39,409 bases of DNA from Thermoplasmata archaeon (GTDB lineage: Archaea; Thermoplasmatota; Thermoplasmata; Lutacidiplasmatales; UBA184). The translations under genes were made by a program, and so were the position numbers. The notes beneath the pieces were generated by a model. It did not search any database. It was not told the DNA's origin and saw nothing but the letters and a program-made list of their open reading frames with translations. Location: positions 1-39,409 of the forward strand of contig JAKAWP010000009.1 of the NCBI GenBank assembly GCA_021816955.1. The letters are read 5' to 3'. Each line of letters starts with the position of its first letter. Position 1 is the stretch's first letter. Below, one piece after another: positions 23,989-32,313 of the stretch.

Positions 23989-24850
23989 CGTCAGAGCGCC
24001 CATTCGGGGCGACCGGCTCATCCTCCCAAGGGAGGATCCGTTTGTCCCGAAGCCGGTCGAAGAACCGCAGGCCGAACCGGACGAATCGGGCGCGGCGCGC
24101 GGAGCGGTAGACGAGGACGGAGCCGCCCACGGGGACCTCGACCTCTCGGCCGCCGTCGACCAAGACGAGCGTTCCCGGCGCGGTCGAGAGCGGACGGACG
24201 GTCAGGGCGCTCAGCGGGTCGACGAGCACCGCCCGGCCCGGTAGGCGGAACGGCGCGATCGCCACGAGGACGATCGCGTCGATCGCCGGGTCGACGATCG
24301 GCCCGCCGACGCTGAGCGCATAGCCCGTCGAGCCGGTCGGCGTCGCGAGGACCAGCCCGTCGGCGCGCAGGCGCCCGGCGGGCCGGCCGTCGACGTCCAG
24401 TGCGAATTCGCCCATCCGACCCACCCGCGCGGCGTGGACGACGACCTCGTTGACGGCGTCGGGGAGCAGCGTTTCTCCGACCCGCGCGCTCAGCTTCGAC
24501 CGCTCTTCGATCCGGTACTCGCCCGACAGCAGTCGGTCGATGGCGGCCCGGAACGCCTCCGGCCGGTTGCCGTCAATCTCGGCCAAGACGCCGACCGTCC
24601 CCGCGTTGATCGGCAGGATCGGCGTCTCCGTCCGTCGGGCCGCTTGGAGAAACGTCCCGTCCCCGCCGACCGCGACGACGACGTCCGCGTCGACCTGCTC
24701 GATCGGCCGGGTTGGAAGGTCAACCGATTCGTCCGCGGGTCCGTCGCTCGCGACGACGAGCTCGGCCCGACCGCCGACCAGCTCGACCGCGAACCGCAAC
24801 AGCTCGAGCGCGCGGGGCTTTCGCGGGTGGGCGAGCAACGCGAGCTTCAC
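23969..24850 (-). CDS. nadK: NAD kinase
   Basis: 293 residues. It phosphorylates NAD to NADP. The family motifs are clear: VVAVGGDGTFLQAAR (GGDGT), the NE pair in DAVNEVVVH, and the Gly-rich LATPTGSTGYALSVGGP. The start is GTG 24850, and its first four bases (GTGA) overlap the stop of the phosphatase gene upstream. In Methanocaldococcus jannaschii MJ0917 an NAD kinase and an IMPase-type NADP phosphatase are fused in one protein; here the same two activities are in adjacent, overlapping genes, which supports a role in balancing NAD and NADP. The JAMM gene overlaps its 3' end. Confidence 0.95.
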   Translation of the reverse strand: MKLALLAHPRKPRALELLRFAVELVGGRAELVVASDGPADESVDLPTRPIEQVDADVVVAVGGDGTFLQAARRTETPILPINAGTVGVLAEIDGNRPEAFRAAIDRLLSGEYRIEERSKLSARVGETLLPDAVNEVVVHAARVGRMGEFALDVDGRPAGRLRADGLVLATPTGSTGYALSVGGPIVDPAIDAIVLVAIAPFRLPGRAVLVDPLSALTVRPLSTAPGTLVLVDGGREVEVPVGGSVLVYRSARRARFVRFGLRFFDRLRDKRILPWEDEPVAPNGRSDDVPTSA

Positions 24851-25656
24851 CGACTACGCTCCGGGAACGCGGCGCGGTACGCGGGATCGCCCCAAGCGAA
24901 AAGGCTCGTCCGCCGCTCGACGCCGAGCGGGAAATCATCGATCGAGCGGCCGTGCGCGTCTTCGAGGCCGCCGCCCGCCTCCCGCAGGATGCGGTACGCC
25001 GCCGCGATGTCCGTCGCCCGGAGGTTCCGCTCGTCGACGGAGCTGTTGAAGTAGTAGCCGTCGGCGGTGCCTTCGGCCACGCTCGCGATCTCGAGCGAGG
25101 CGCAGCCGAGCGAGCGCGCGCGGCGGGCGCGGCGGGCGTGGCGGAGCGACTCTTCGCTCGAGTAGCGACCGAGGCTGACCAGCAGGAACTCTCGCTTCGG
25201 GTCGAACGGCCGCGGTCGGAGGCGCCGTCCGTCCCGAAACGCCCCTTCGCCCCGGACGGCCCAGAACGTCGAGTTTCGGTACAGGTCATGGATCACGCCG
25301 ATGTCGATGCCGTCGAGCGTGTCGCGACCGAGCGCGAGCGAGATCGACGTGAACGGGAATCCCCGGACGGCGTTCGAGCTGCCGTCGATCGGGTCGACGA
25401 CCAGGGTCTCGCGCCCCCCGCGCTCCACCGCGCCCGCCTCTTCGCTCACGAAGTTCCAATCGACGCCCTCGCGGTCGAGCAGGCGGAGAATCTCCTCCTC
25501 CGCGATCCGGTCGATCCGTTCGGTCGGGGAGCCGTCCGCGCCCATCGCCACGATGTCCGCCCGGCGCGGCGAGCTCTCCGCCTCTCGGACGACGCGGTGA
25601 ACGGCGAGACCGATCCGAAACAGGATCTCGAGCTCCGGACGCCCGGACGGCGGCAC
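24847..25656 (-). CDS. inositol monophosphatase / FBPase IV family phosphatase
   Basis: 269 residues. Metal-binding motifs of the IMPase family: FVSEEAG (Glu), then VVDPIDGSSNAVRGFPF (the DPIDGSSN signature), and late RNLRATDIAAAYRILREAGG (the usual third Asp). Archaeal members act on inositol phosphate, fructose-1,6-bisphosphate or NADP. Because the gene overlaps the NAD kinase gene by 4 bp, NADP phosphatase activity is a good guess; fructose bisphosphatase is the alternative, and no fructose-bisphosphate-specific residues can be judged by eye. GTG 25656 is used; a TATA-like GATTAGG lies about 25 bp upstream. Confidence 0.9.
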   Translation of the reverse strand: MPPSGRPELEILFRIGLAVHRVVREAESSPRRADIVAMGADGSPTERIDRIAEEEILRLLDREGVDWNFVSEEAGAVERGGRETLVVDPIDGSSNAVRGFPFTSISLALGRDTLDGIDIGVIHDLYRNSTFWAVRGEGAFRDGRRLRPRPFDPKREFLLVSLGRYSSEESLRHARRARRARSLGCASLEIASVAEGTADGYYFNSSVDERNLRATDIAAAYRILREAGGGLEDAHGRSIDDFPLGVERRTSLFAWGDPAYRAAFPERSR

Positions 25657-25767
25657 GCCCCAGCGAGCCGACCGGGCCTAATCAGCGCTTTGCCCCGGGG
25701 ACGCGGAGGAGACCGGGCGGCGTACGGGTTGGGGGCGGGGACCCAAGGGAGTCGCAACGCGGGCATC

Positions 25768-25777
25768 GTTAAGTAAC
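25768..25777 (+). promoter_or_regulatory. TATA box of the beta-CASP gene
   Basis: CGTTAAGTAA is centred 26 bp upstream of the ATG at 25798, a leaderless spacing. It fixes the start of the beta-CASP gene. Confidence 0.6.
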
Positions 25778-25797
25778 CCGTCCAGGTCCGCGCGCCG

Positions 25798-27030
25798 ATG
25801 GAACTCCAATTCCTCGGGGGGGCGTCGGAGGTCGGCTCGCTCGGCCTCGTGGTCCGGGACGAAGGGCGCACGCTCCTCTTCGACTACGGGATCACCCCGA
25901 CCGATCCGCCCGCGTATCCCCGGCCACCCCCGACGAACGTCGACGCCGCGTTCCTCTCCCACGCGCATCTGGACCACTCGGGGATGACCCCGATCTTGAG
26001 CCGCCTACCGAAAGGCCGCCTCGTGGCGACGCCCGTCACGCTCGCGGTCGCGGGGGTGCTCACCCGAGACGCGCTCAAGATCGCTCGGTTGAACGGCTAC
26101 CTGTCGCCGTTCGAATCGCAGGACATCCGCGCGCTCGAGGCCCGGACCACGGCGGCCGAGGCGGGCAGCTCGTTTCGGCACCGCGGCATCGAGGTCGACC
26201 TGACGCTCGCCGGTCACATCCCGGGCGCGACGATGTTCCGTTATCGCGGGTCGAAGGATCTGTTGTTCACGGGCGACGTGCAGACGCGGGCGACGCGCCT
26301 CGTCCCGGCCGCCGAGGGCCTCGAGTGCGACGTGATCGTGATCGAGAGCACCTACGCGGGACGGGACCATCCGGACCGCCGGACCACGGAGGCCGAGTTC
26401 CTGGCGAAGATCGAGGAGACGCTCGAACGGGGCGGCAAGGCGATCGTGCCGGCGTTTGCGGTCGGACGGGCGCAGGAGGTCCTGCTGACGCTCGCCTCGA
26501 GCGGGTTCACGACGTACCTGGACGGAATGGCCCGTCAGGTGAACGAGATCTACGCGAGCGCGCCCCAGTACCTCGCGGATGCGAAGCGGTTTCGTCGGGC
26601 CCTCGAGGGCGTCACCGTGGTCGAGCATCCGTCGGACCGGAAGAAGGCGCTCCGCGAGGCCGACGTGATCGTGACGACGGGAGGGATGCTCGACGGCGGC
26701 CCGGTCCTCTACTACATCGGGGAGGTCTACCGAGATCCCCGCTGGTCGATCCTGCTCACCGGCTTCCAAGTCGACGGCTCGAACGGTCGCCAGCTTCTAG
26801 ACCAAGGAACCCTCACGGTCGATGAAGTGACGATCCGGCCCGAGTGCGAGGTGCGGAAGTTCGACTTCTCCGCGCACGCGGGCCATTCCGACCTCGTCGC
26901 GCTCGTCCGGGCGAGCCGCGCCAAGACCGCGGTGCTGATGCACGGCGATGATCGCACGCCCCTGAAAGAGGCGCTCGACGGCGAAGTCGAGGTCGTGGTG
27001 CCGGAGAACGGCCAAGCGTTCTCGGTCTAA
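25798..27030 (+). CDS. metallo-beta-lactamase / beta-CASP RNA nuclease (CPSF-like, no KH domains)
   Basis: 410 residues. The MBL fold carries LSHAHLDHSG (HxHxDH) and the metal ligands in GHIPGATMF and LLFTGDVQTR. The beta-CASP insert contains FAVGRAQEVLL and the late FDFSAHAGHSDL, then VLMHGDD. Members are ribonucleases that trim or cleave RNA; the form without N-terminal KH domains corresponds to aCPSF2 rather than the terminator nuclease aCPSF1. The leaderless start ATG 25798 is supported by the TATA box. It converges on nog1, and their stops overlap by 4 bp. Confidence 0.92.
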   Translation: MELQFLGGASEVGSLGLVVRDEGRTLLFDYGITPTDPPAYPRPPPTNVDAAFLSHAHLDHSGMTPILSRLPKGRLVATPVTLAVAGVLTRDALKIARLNGYLSPFESQDIRALEARTTAAEAGSSFRHRGIEVDLTLAGHIPGATMFRYRGSKDLLFTGDVQTRATRLVPAAEGLECDVIVIESTYAGRDHPDRRTTEAEFLAKIEETLERGGKAIVPAFAVGRAQEVLLTLASSGFTTYLDGMARQVNEIYASAPQYLADAKRFRRALEGVTVVEHPSDRKKALREADVIVTTGGMLDGGPVLYYIGEVYRDPRWSILLTGFQVDGSNGRQLLDQGTLTVDEVTIRPECEVRKFDFSAHAGHSDLVALVRASRAKTAVLMHGDDRTPLKEALDGEVEVVVPENGQAFSV

Positions 27031-28118
27031 TCGGTCGCCCCGTCGTGATCGACCGGAGGGGGCGGTGGCCGGGGCTGCGCCGCGATCTCCCGCTCGATCC
27101 GGGCGACGAGCTCGGGGATCCCCTCGCCGGTCACCGCCGAGACCGAGAGCCGGCCCGACGGGCGACGGCGCACGTCGGATTTCGTTTCGACCTCCACGAT
27201 CGGCACGTTAGGTCGCAGCCGCCGGAACGTCTCGAGCAGACGCTCCTGCTCCGCCAGCGGATAGCCACAGCTCTCGGTCGGGTCGATCACGAAGACGACG
27301 ATCGTGGCGGCGTGCTCGACCGCCACAAGCGCCTCGTCTTCGACCGGGTTGGTCCGGTCGGCCCGTCCGAGGAGCCCGGGGGTGTCGACGACCTGCAGCC
27401 GGTCGAACCCGAGGTCGGCATGGCCGACCTGCAGCGACCGGGTGGTGAACGGGTACGGCGCGACTTCGGGACGCGCGGAGGAGAGGCGGGCGACGAGCGA
27501 CGACTTCCCGACGTTCGGGAATCCCGCGACCACGACCGTCGGCCGCGCGGGATCGATCGCCGGCCGCTCCGATAGGAAACGGTCGATCGCCTCGAGCCGG
27601 TCGAGGTCGTCGTCGATCTCCCGGACGTGGCTCGCCAGCCGCCCGTAGAACGCCCGAACCCGCTCGCCGAGCTCGGCCGACGTTCGGCCGGTCGCCCGCG
27701 CGAGCTCGGATTCGGTCTGCCGAGCGAGCGATCGGATCCGCTCGGACGCCCGGGCGAGCCGCCGGAGCGACCGGTCGAGCGCGTCGGCTCCGAACCGCCG
27801 GGCCACGAGCGATCGCTCGAGCGGGGTGAGCGGGGATCGGACGAACCGGCTCGATCGCCGTCTCAAGTGCCGGAGCACGGTCGCCGAGCTGCGGACCACC
27901 TTGAGCCGGGCGCGCAGGCGGTCAGAGTCGGTTCGTTCCCCCGATCGGGGGGACACCGTCGACGCCCGACGGAACGCGATGTCGAGGAGCTCGGCGGACC
28001 GGCGGCTGTCCGTCGGGCCGGGCCATCGGCCCCGCGGTCCCCGAGGGGGGCGCCGAGGGGTCGTCCGCGAAGAAACCGGCGGGCGCCGCCTCGTCTCCGC
28101 CGTCCGCCGTCGCCTCAT
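27027..28118 (-). CDS. Nog1 / Obg-like GTPase
   Basis: 363 residues. The N-terminal helical domain (from about 40: SAELLDIAFRRAS) matches the NOG1 family that works in large ribosomal subunit assembly. GTPase motifs follow: GFPNVGKSSLV (G1), PFTTRSL (G2), DTPGLL (G3), ETKSD (G4, TKxD) and SAVTGEG (G5). The first 40 residues are a highly basic Arg/Pro-rich extension not seen in most relatives; ATG 28118 is the only ATG in frame, so this extension is probably translated. A TTAAG box lies about 35 bp upstream. The C-terminus is Pro-rich, and its stop overlaps that of the convergent beta-CASP gene. Confidence 0.9.
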   Translation of the reverse strand: MRRRRTAETRRRPPVSSRTTPRRPPRGPRGRWPGPTDSRRSAELLDIAFRRASTVSPRSGERTDSDRLRARLKVVRSSATVLRHLRRRSSRFVRSPLTPLERSLVARRFGADALDRSLRRLARASERIRSLARQTESELARATGRTSAELGERVRAFYGRLASHVREIDDDLDRLEAIDRFLSERPAIDPARPTVVVAGFPNVGKSSLVARLSSARPEVAPYPFTTRSLQVGHADLGFDRLQVVDTPGLLGRADRTNPVEDEALVAVEHAATIVVFVIDPTESCGYPLAEQERLLETFRRLRPNVPIVEVETKSDVRRRPSGRLSVSAVTGEGIPELVARIEREIAAQPRPPPPPVDHDGATD

Positions 28119-28150
28119 CGGGTATCGGCGGAGAGGGACCGCACGGACCC

Positions 28151-28155
28151 TTAAG
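28151..28155 (-). promoter_or_regulatory. TATA-like box upstream of the Nog1 gene
   Basis: CTTAAG is centred about 35 bp from the ATG at 28118. The only comparable AT cluster in this intergenic region is the TTTAT at 28234-28238, which faces the glycine dehydrogenase gene. Confidence 0.35.
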
Positions 28156-28228
28156 CGAGGTGGGTCGGGCGGTCGGCCGCCCCGAGGCGCCCGGCCGGAC
28201 CGGGCCGCGGGGACCGCCCGGTGGAGAT

Positions 28229-28239
28229 ACGGATTTATG
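28229..28239 (+). promoter_or_regulatory. TATA box of the glycine dehydrogenase gene
   Basis: ACGGATTTATG is the best AT-rich stretch here, about 42 bp upstream of GTG 28276. The ATG within it is in frame with the gene but is more likely part of the TATA box than a start codon. Confidence 0.45.
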
Positions 28240-28275
28240 GCCGGCCCACCGTGCGCGACCTCCGGGAATCAGACT

Positions 28276-29652
28276 GTGCCTCGGTGGATCCGGGACGACC
28301 CGCGCGAAGAAGCGGCGATGCTCGGCGAGCTGGGCCTCCGCGATATCGAGGAACTCTTCCGCGACGTCCCTCGGAAGGCCCGCGTGGGGCGTCTCGGCCT
28401 CGGGGCCGGCGCGGACGAGCGAGCGGTCGTCCAAGAGGTCGACCGCCTGCTCAGCCGCAACAAGCCGTACTCGCGCTTTGCCCAGTTCTTGGGCGGCCGG
28501 GTCGCGACTCGCTACACTCCGGCCGCCCTCGACGCCCTGCTCTCGCGCAGCGAGTTCTACACCTCCTACACGCCGTACCAGCCCGAGGCGAGCCAAGGGA
28601 TGCTGCAGGCTCTCTTCGAGTTCCAGAGCCTGTGGGTCGAACTGTCGGGACTTGACGTTGCGAACGCCTCGCTGTACGACGGCGCCTCCGCGCTGGGGGA
28701 GAGCCTGCTGTTCTGCCGACGCATCCACGACGGACGACGGTTCCTCATCCCGGCGAGCCTGCCGTGGGAGGAGAAGAGCGTGCTCGCGAACTACGCGAGC
28801 GGGCCGGATCTCATCGTCACCGAGATTCCGTACGACGAGACGACGGGGTGTCTCGACACCGGCCGCCTGACGGAGGAGCTCGCCCGGGGCGATGTGTTCG
28901 GCGTCCTCGCCGACCTTCCGAACGGGTTCGGGCACCTCGACGAGGCGCTGCCCGATCTCAAGTCGCTCGCGAAGGACGTGCCCGTCGTGGTGCACGCGGA
29001 CCCGCTCGCCCTCAGCGTGCTCGAGCCGCCCGGGGCGTACGGGGCGGACGTCGTGGTCGGGGAGGGCCAAGGGTTCGGGTTGCCGCCCTCGTTCGGCGGA
29101 CCGTTGCTCGGCCTCTTCGCCTGCCGCCGGGAGCACGTTCGCCAAGCCCCTGGGCGCCTCGTCGGGGCGACCGTTGACGCCCGCGGAGAGCGGGCGTTCT
29201 GCCTTACCCTCACCACGCGCGAACAGCACATCCGTCGGTCGAAGGCGACGTCGAACATCTGCACGAACGACTCGTTGATCGCGCTCGGATTCCTCTTCTA
29301 CGCGGCGCTCCAGGGACCGCGGGGGCTCGCCCGGATCGCGACCGAGCTTTCGGAGCACGCCCGCACGCTCGCCGCGGCCCTCGGCGAGATCGACGGGCTC
29401 GACGCCCCCCGATTCGAATCGCCGTTCCTGAGCGAGTTCACGATCGAGCTCGGCCGCGGAAGCGCGGCCGAGTTTCTCGAGCGGCTCGCCCGGCGCAAGG
29501 TGCTCGGGGGGATCGACCTCGCGGACCCCCGGCCCGGACGGCCGCGGGACCCGGAGCGGATCTTGGTCGCGGCGACGGAGACGACGGACGACCGGGCGAT
29601 CCAGCGCTACGTCCGCGCGGCGCGGTCGATCCTCGAAGGAGGCGCACCGTGA
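28276..29652 (+). CDS. gcvPA: glycine dehydrogenase (decarboxylating) subunit 1
   Basis: 458 residues, the typical length. Subunit 1 of the two-chain archaeal/Gram-positive P protein of the glycine cleavage system, which decarboxylates glycine with PLP. The N-terminus VPRWIRDDPREEAAML-GELG matches the family opening (YIPxT-x-ED), so GTG 28276 is preferred to the ATG at 28237, which lies within the TATA box. Other family segments: NKPYSRFAQFLGGRVATRYTPAAL, FYTSYTPYQPEASQG and TLTTREQHIRRSKATSNICT. It overlaps gcvPB by 4 bp. The gcvT and gcvH genes are not in this window. Confidence 0.93.
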   Translation: MPRWIRDDPREEAAMLGELGLRDIEELFRDVPRKARVGRLGLGAGADERAVVQEVDRLLSRNKPYSRFAQFLGGRVATRYTPAALDALLSRSEFYTSYTPYQPEASQGMLQALFEFQSLWVELSGLDVANASLYDGASALGESLLFCRRIHDGRRFLIPASLPWEEKSVLANYASGPDLIVTEIPYDETTGCLDTGRLTEELARGDVFGVLADLPNGFGHLDEALPDLKSLAKDVPVVVHADPLALSVLEPPGAYGADVVVGEGQGFGLPPSFGGPLLGLFACRREHVRQAPGRLVGATVDARGERAFCLTLTTREQHIRRSKATSNICTNDSLIALGFLFYAALQGPRGLARIATELSEHARTLAAALGEIDGLDAPRFESPFLSEFTIELGRGSAAEFLERLARRKVLGGIDLADPRPGRPRDPERILVAATETTDDRAIQRYVRAARSILEGGAP

Positions 29653-31166
29653 CGTTCCGCCAGGCCCGGTGGGACGAGCCGCTCCTCTGGGAGCTCGCAC
29701 CGCCCGCGACGGCCGGCCCGCCCCCGCCGCCGATCACCGGCATCCCCGAACGGCTGCGCCGCCGCCGGCCGCTCGATTGGCCGGAGCTGAGCGAGCCCGA
29801 AGTCGTCCGCCACTACACGCGGCTCTCCCAGATGAACTTCGGCATCGACACCTCGGCGTATCCGCTCGGCTCGTGCACGATGAAGTACAACCCGAAGCTC
29901 TCCGAGATGCTCGCGCGGCGGGCGGGAGTCGCGGAACTCCACCCGTACCAGCCCGCGTCGACCGTGCAGGGGGCGCTCGAGATCCTCTGGCGGCTCGAAC
30001 GCGCGCTCGCGAAGGTGACCGGGATGGCCGAAGCCTCGGTCCAGCCCGCGGCCGGCGCGCACGGGGAGTACGCCGCGCTCCTGATGGTCCGGGCCTACCT
30101 GCGCGACCACGGCGAGTCGGAGCGCCGGCGCGAAGTGCTCCTTCCCGACACCGCCCACGGGACGAATCCGGCGTCGGCGGCGATGGCCGGGTTCGAGACC
30201 CGGGAGATCCGCTCGCGCGACGGGTGCGTCGACGTCGAGGCGCTGCGGGCGGCGGTTAGCGACCGAACGGCGTGCTTCATGCTGACGAACCCGAACACCA
30301 CCGGGCTGTTCGAGACCGAGATCCTCGAGATCGCCCAGATCGTCCACGAAGCGGGCGCGCTCCTCTACTACGACGGGGCGAACCTGAACGCGATCTTGGG
30401 CATCACGAACCCCGGCCGCATGGGGTTCGATGTCGCCCACCTCAACCTCCACAAGACGTTCGCAACGCCGCACGGCGGCGGCGGCCCGGGAGCGGGCGTC
30501 TTGGCCGCGTCGGAGCGGCTCGCGCCGTACCTCCCGATCCCCCGCGTCCGAAAGGTCGGCCGCCGGTTCGTCCTCGACTACGACCGGCCGAAATCGATCG
30601 GCAAGATCAAGACGGCGTACGGGAACTTCGGCCTCGATCTGCGGGCGTACGCCTTCCTGCGCTACCACGGCGAAGACGGCCTCCGGGCCGTCGCGCGACG
30701 CGCCGTCCTGAACGCGAACTACCTGGGCCACCGCCTTGGCTCGATCCTGCCGCGGCCGTTCCGCCCGCTCGTCAAGCACGAGTTTCTCCTCTCCGGCGCT
30801 CCGCTCAAGGCCCGGGGCGTCCGGACCGCGGACCTCGCGAAGCGGCTATTGGACGAGGGCGTCCACGCGCCGACCGTCTACTTCCCCACCCTCGTCGACG
30901 AGGCGCTCATGATCGAGTTCCCGGAAACGGAGAGCCGGCGGGAGCTCGACCAGTTCGTCGAGGCGTTCCGGCGGGCCGCGACCGACTCTTCCGAGCGGCT
31001 GAAGGCGGCCCCGACCGCCCTCGCGGTCGGCCGGGTCGATGAGGTCCGGGCCGCCCGGGAGCTTCGGCTGAGCCGCAAAGACCTCGTGGCCGCGCCGGCC
31101 GAGCCGTCGCCGCCGACCGGGGGACCGCCGCGCTCCGCGGGGATCGGCCCCGAGCCCAAATCTTGA
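29649..31166 (+). CDS. gcvPB: glycine dehydrogenase (decarboxylating) subunit 2
   Basis: 505 residues. Subunit 2 carries the PLP-binding Lys269 in HLNLHKTFATPHGGGGPGAG. Visible before it are LGSCTMKYNP and HPYQPASTVQGALEILW, both family signatures, and DTAHGTNPASAAMAGF. The start GTG 29649 overlaps the gcvPA stop by 4 bp, so the two chains are made in equal amounts. The C-terminal 35 residues (SRKDLVAAPAEPSP onward) are Pro-rich and outside the usual fold, and the coding end overlaps the predicted promoter of the peptidase gene downstream. Confidence 0.95.
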   Translation: MTFRQARWDEPLLWELAPPATAGPPPPPITGIPERLRRRRPLDWPELSEPEVVRHYTRLSQMNFGIDTSAYPLGSCTMKYNPKLSEMLARRAGVAELHPYQPASTVQGALEILWRLERALAKVTGMAEASVQPAAGAHGEYAALLMVRAYLRDHGESERRREVLLPDTAHGTNPASAAMAGFETREIRSRDGCVDVEALRAAVSDRTACFMLTNPNTTGLFETEILEIAQIVHEAGALLYYDGANLNAILGITNPGRMGFDVAHLNLHKTFATPHGGGGPGAGVLAASERLAPYLPIPRVRKVGRRFVLDYDRPKSIGKIKTAYGNFGLDLRAYAFLRYHGEDGLRAVARRAVLNANYLGHRLGSILPRPFRPLVKHEFLLSGAPLKARGVRTADLAKRLLDEGVHAPTVYFPTLVDEALMIEFPETESRRELDQFVEAFRRAATDSSERLKAAPTALAVGRVDEVRAARELRLSRKDLVAAPAEPSPPTGGPPRSAGIGPEPKS

Positions 31167-31168
31167 TA
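31157..31168 (+). promoter_or_regulatory. TATA-like box of the dipeptidase gene
   Basis: CAAATCTTGATA is centred about 29 bp before the ATG at 31192 and overlaps the last codons of gcvPB. It suggests that the peptidase-phosphofructokinase pair can be transcribed separately from the glycine genes. Confidence 0.45.
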
Positions 31169-31191
31169 GCGAAGTCGCCCTACGTCGCGCG

Positions 31192-32313
31192 ATGAAGCGA
31201 CGGGTCGAGAAGGTCTTCCGCCAATTGGAGAATCCGCCGGACGCCCTGCTGCTCGCGAACGCGACCGACCCGTTCATCGACAGCTCGTTCTTCTACCTGT
31301 TCGACGTCCCGAGCGGCCTCTTCGAAGGATCCGTCGCCGTCGCCTTCCCGGACGGCGCGCTGCACGTGTACAGCTCCCCCCTCGAGGCCGAGACCGCGCA
31401 TCAAGCCGCGAAGGACGACCCATCGGTCACGATCCACGTCGCCCCGACCTCGCCGGCGGACCCGAAATCCCTCGAACGCGAGCTCGCCGAGCTGCTCCGC
31501 GGCGTCTCGCGGATCGGGCTCAACTTTCGGGAGCTCACCCACGAGTGGTACCGGCGCCTCGATAAGATGCGGCCCGGCACTACGTGGGTGGACGCGAGCG
31601 CCGGCTTCCGCAAGGCCCGGGTGACGAAGGACGCCGCGGAAGTGGAACGGATCCGACGGGCGGCCGAGATCGGCTCGCGCGTCGGTCGAGAGATCCCCGG
31701 CTGGCTAGCGGAAGGGATCACCGAGCTCGAGCTCGCCGCGCAGATCGAGCACGCGATGATGCAGGCGGGCGCGAGCGGCCGGTCGTTCACGACGATCGTC
31801 GGCTTCGGTCCGAAGAGCGCCGAGCCTCACTATTATCCCCAGGAGCGCCGGCTCGCCAGCGGCGACTCGATCGTCTGCGACTTCGGGGCGTGGTACCGGC
31901 GCTACGCGAGCGACATCACCCGCTCGTTCCACTTCGGCCGGCACGACGACGAGATGGCTCGCGTGCACACGACCGTCGAGGCCGCCCAAGCCGCAGCGCT
32001 GGAGGTGATCCGGCCCGGGGTACCCGGGAAGGAGGCCCATCTCGCCGCCGCGCGAGTCATCGACGCCTCCCCGTGGAAGGGCCGCTTCACCCACGGCCTC
32101 GGCCACTCCGTCGGCCTCGCCGTGCACGACGGCTACTCGATGGGCCCGACCACCGACGACCCTCTCGAAGAGGGGATGGTCGTCACGGTCGAGCCCGGCA
32201 TCTACCTGCCCGGCCGGGGCGGGGTCCGCATCGAGGACGACATCCTCGTGACGAAGAACGGCTACGAATTCCTCACGACCACCCCACGAGGGTACCTCGA
32301 GGTCGAAGCGTGA
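31192..32313 (+). CDS. pepQ: Xaa-Pro dipeptidase / aminopeptidase (M24 family)
   Basis: 373 residues. An N-terminal creatinase-like domain (about 1-130) precedes the pita-bread catalytic domain. The five metal ligands are visible: Asp in DFGAWYRRYASDITRSF (two Asp), His in HGLGHSVGLAVHD, Glu in VTVEPGIYLPG and Glu in VRIEDDI. It cleaves dipeptides ending in proline, complementing the proline iminopeptidase at 1001-1930. The leaderless ATG 31192 fits a TATA-like box. Its last four bases are shared with the start of the phosphofructokinase gene, indicating coupling; the metabolic link is not obvious. Confidence 0.92.
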   Translation: MKRRVEKVFRQLENPPDALLLANATDPFIDSSFFYLFDVPSGLFEGSVAVAFPDGALHVYSSPLEAETAHQAAKDDPSVTIHVAPTSPADPKSLERELAELLRGVSRIGLNFRELTHEWYRRLDKMRPGTTWVDASAGFRKARVTKDAAEVERIRRAAEIGSRVGREIPGWLAEGITELELAAQIEHAMMQAGASGRSFTTIVGFGPKSAEPHYYPQERRLASGDSIVCDFGAWYRRYASDITRSFHFGRHDDEMARVHTTVEAAQAAALEVIRPGVPGKEAHLAAARVIDASPWKGRFTHGLGHSVGLAVHDGYSMGPTTDDPLEEGMVVTVEPGIYLPGRGGVRIEDDILVTKNGYEFLTTTPRGYLEVEA

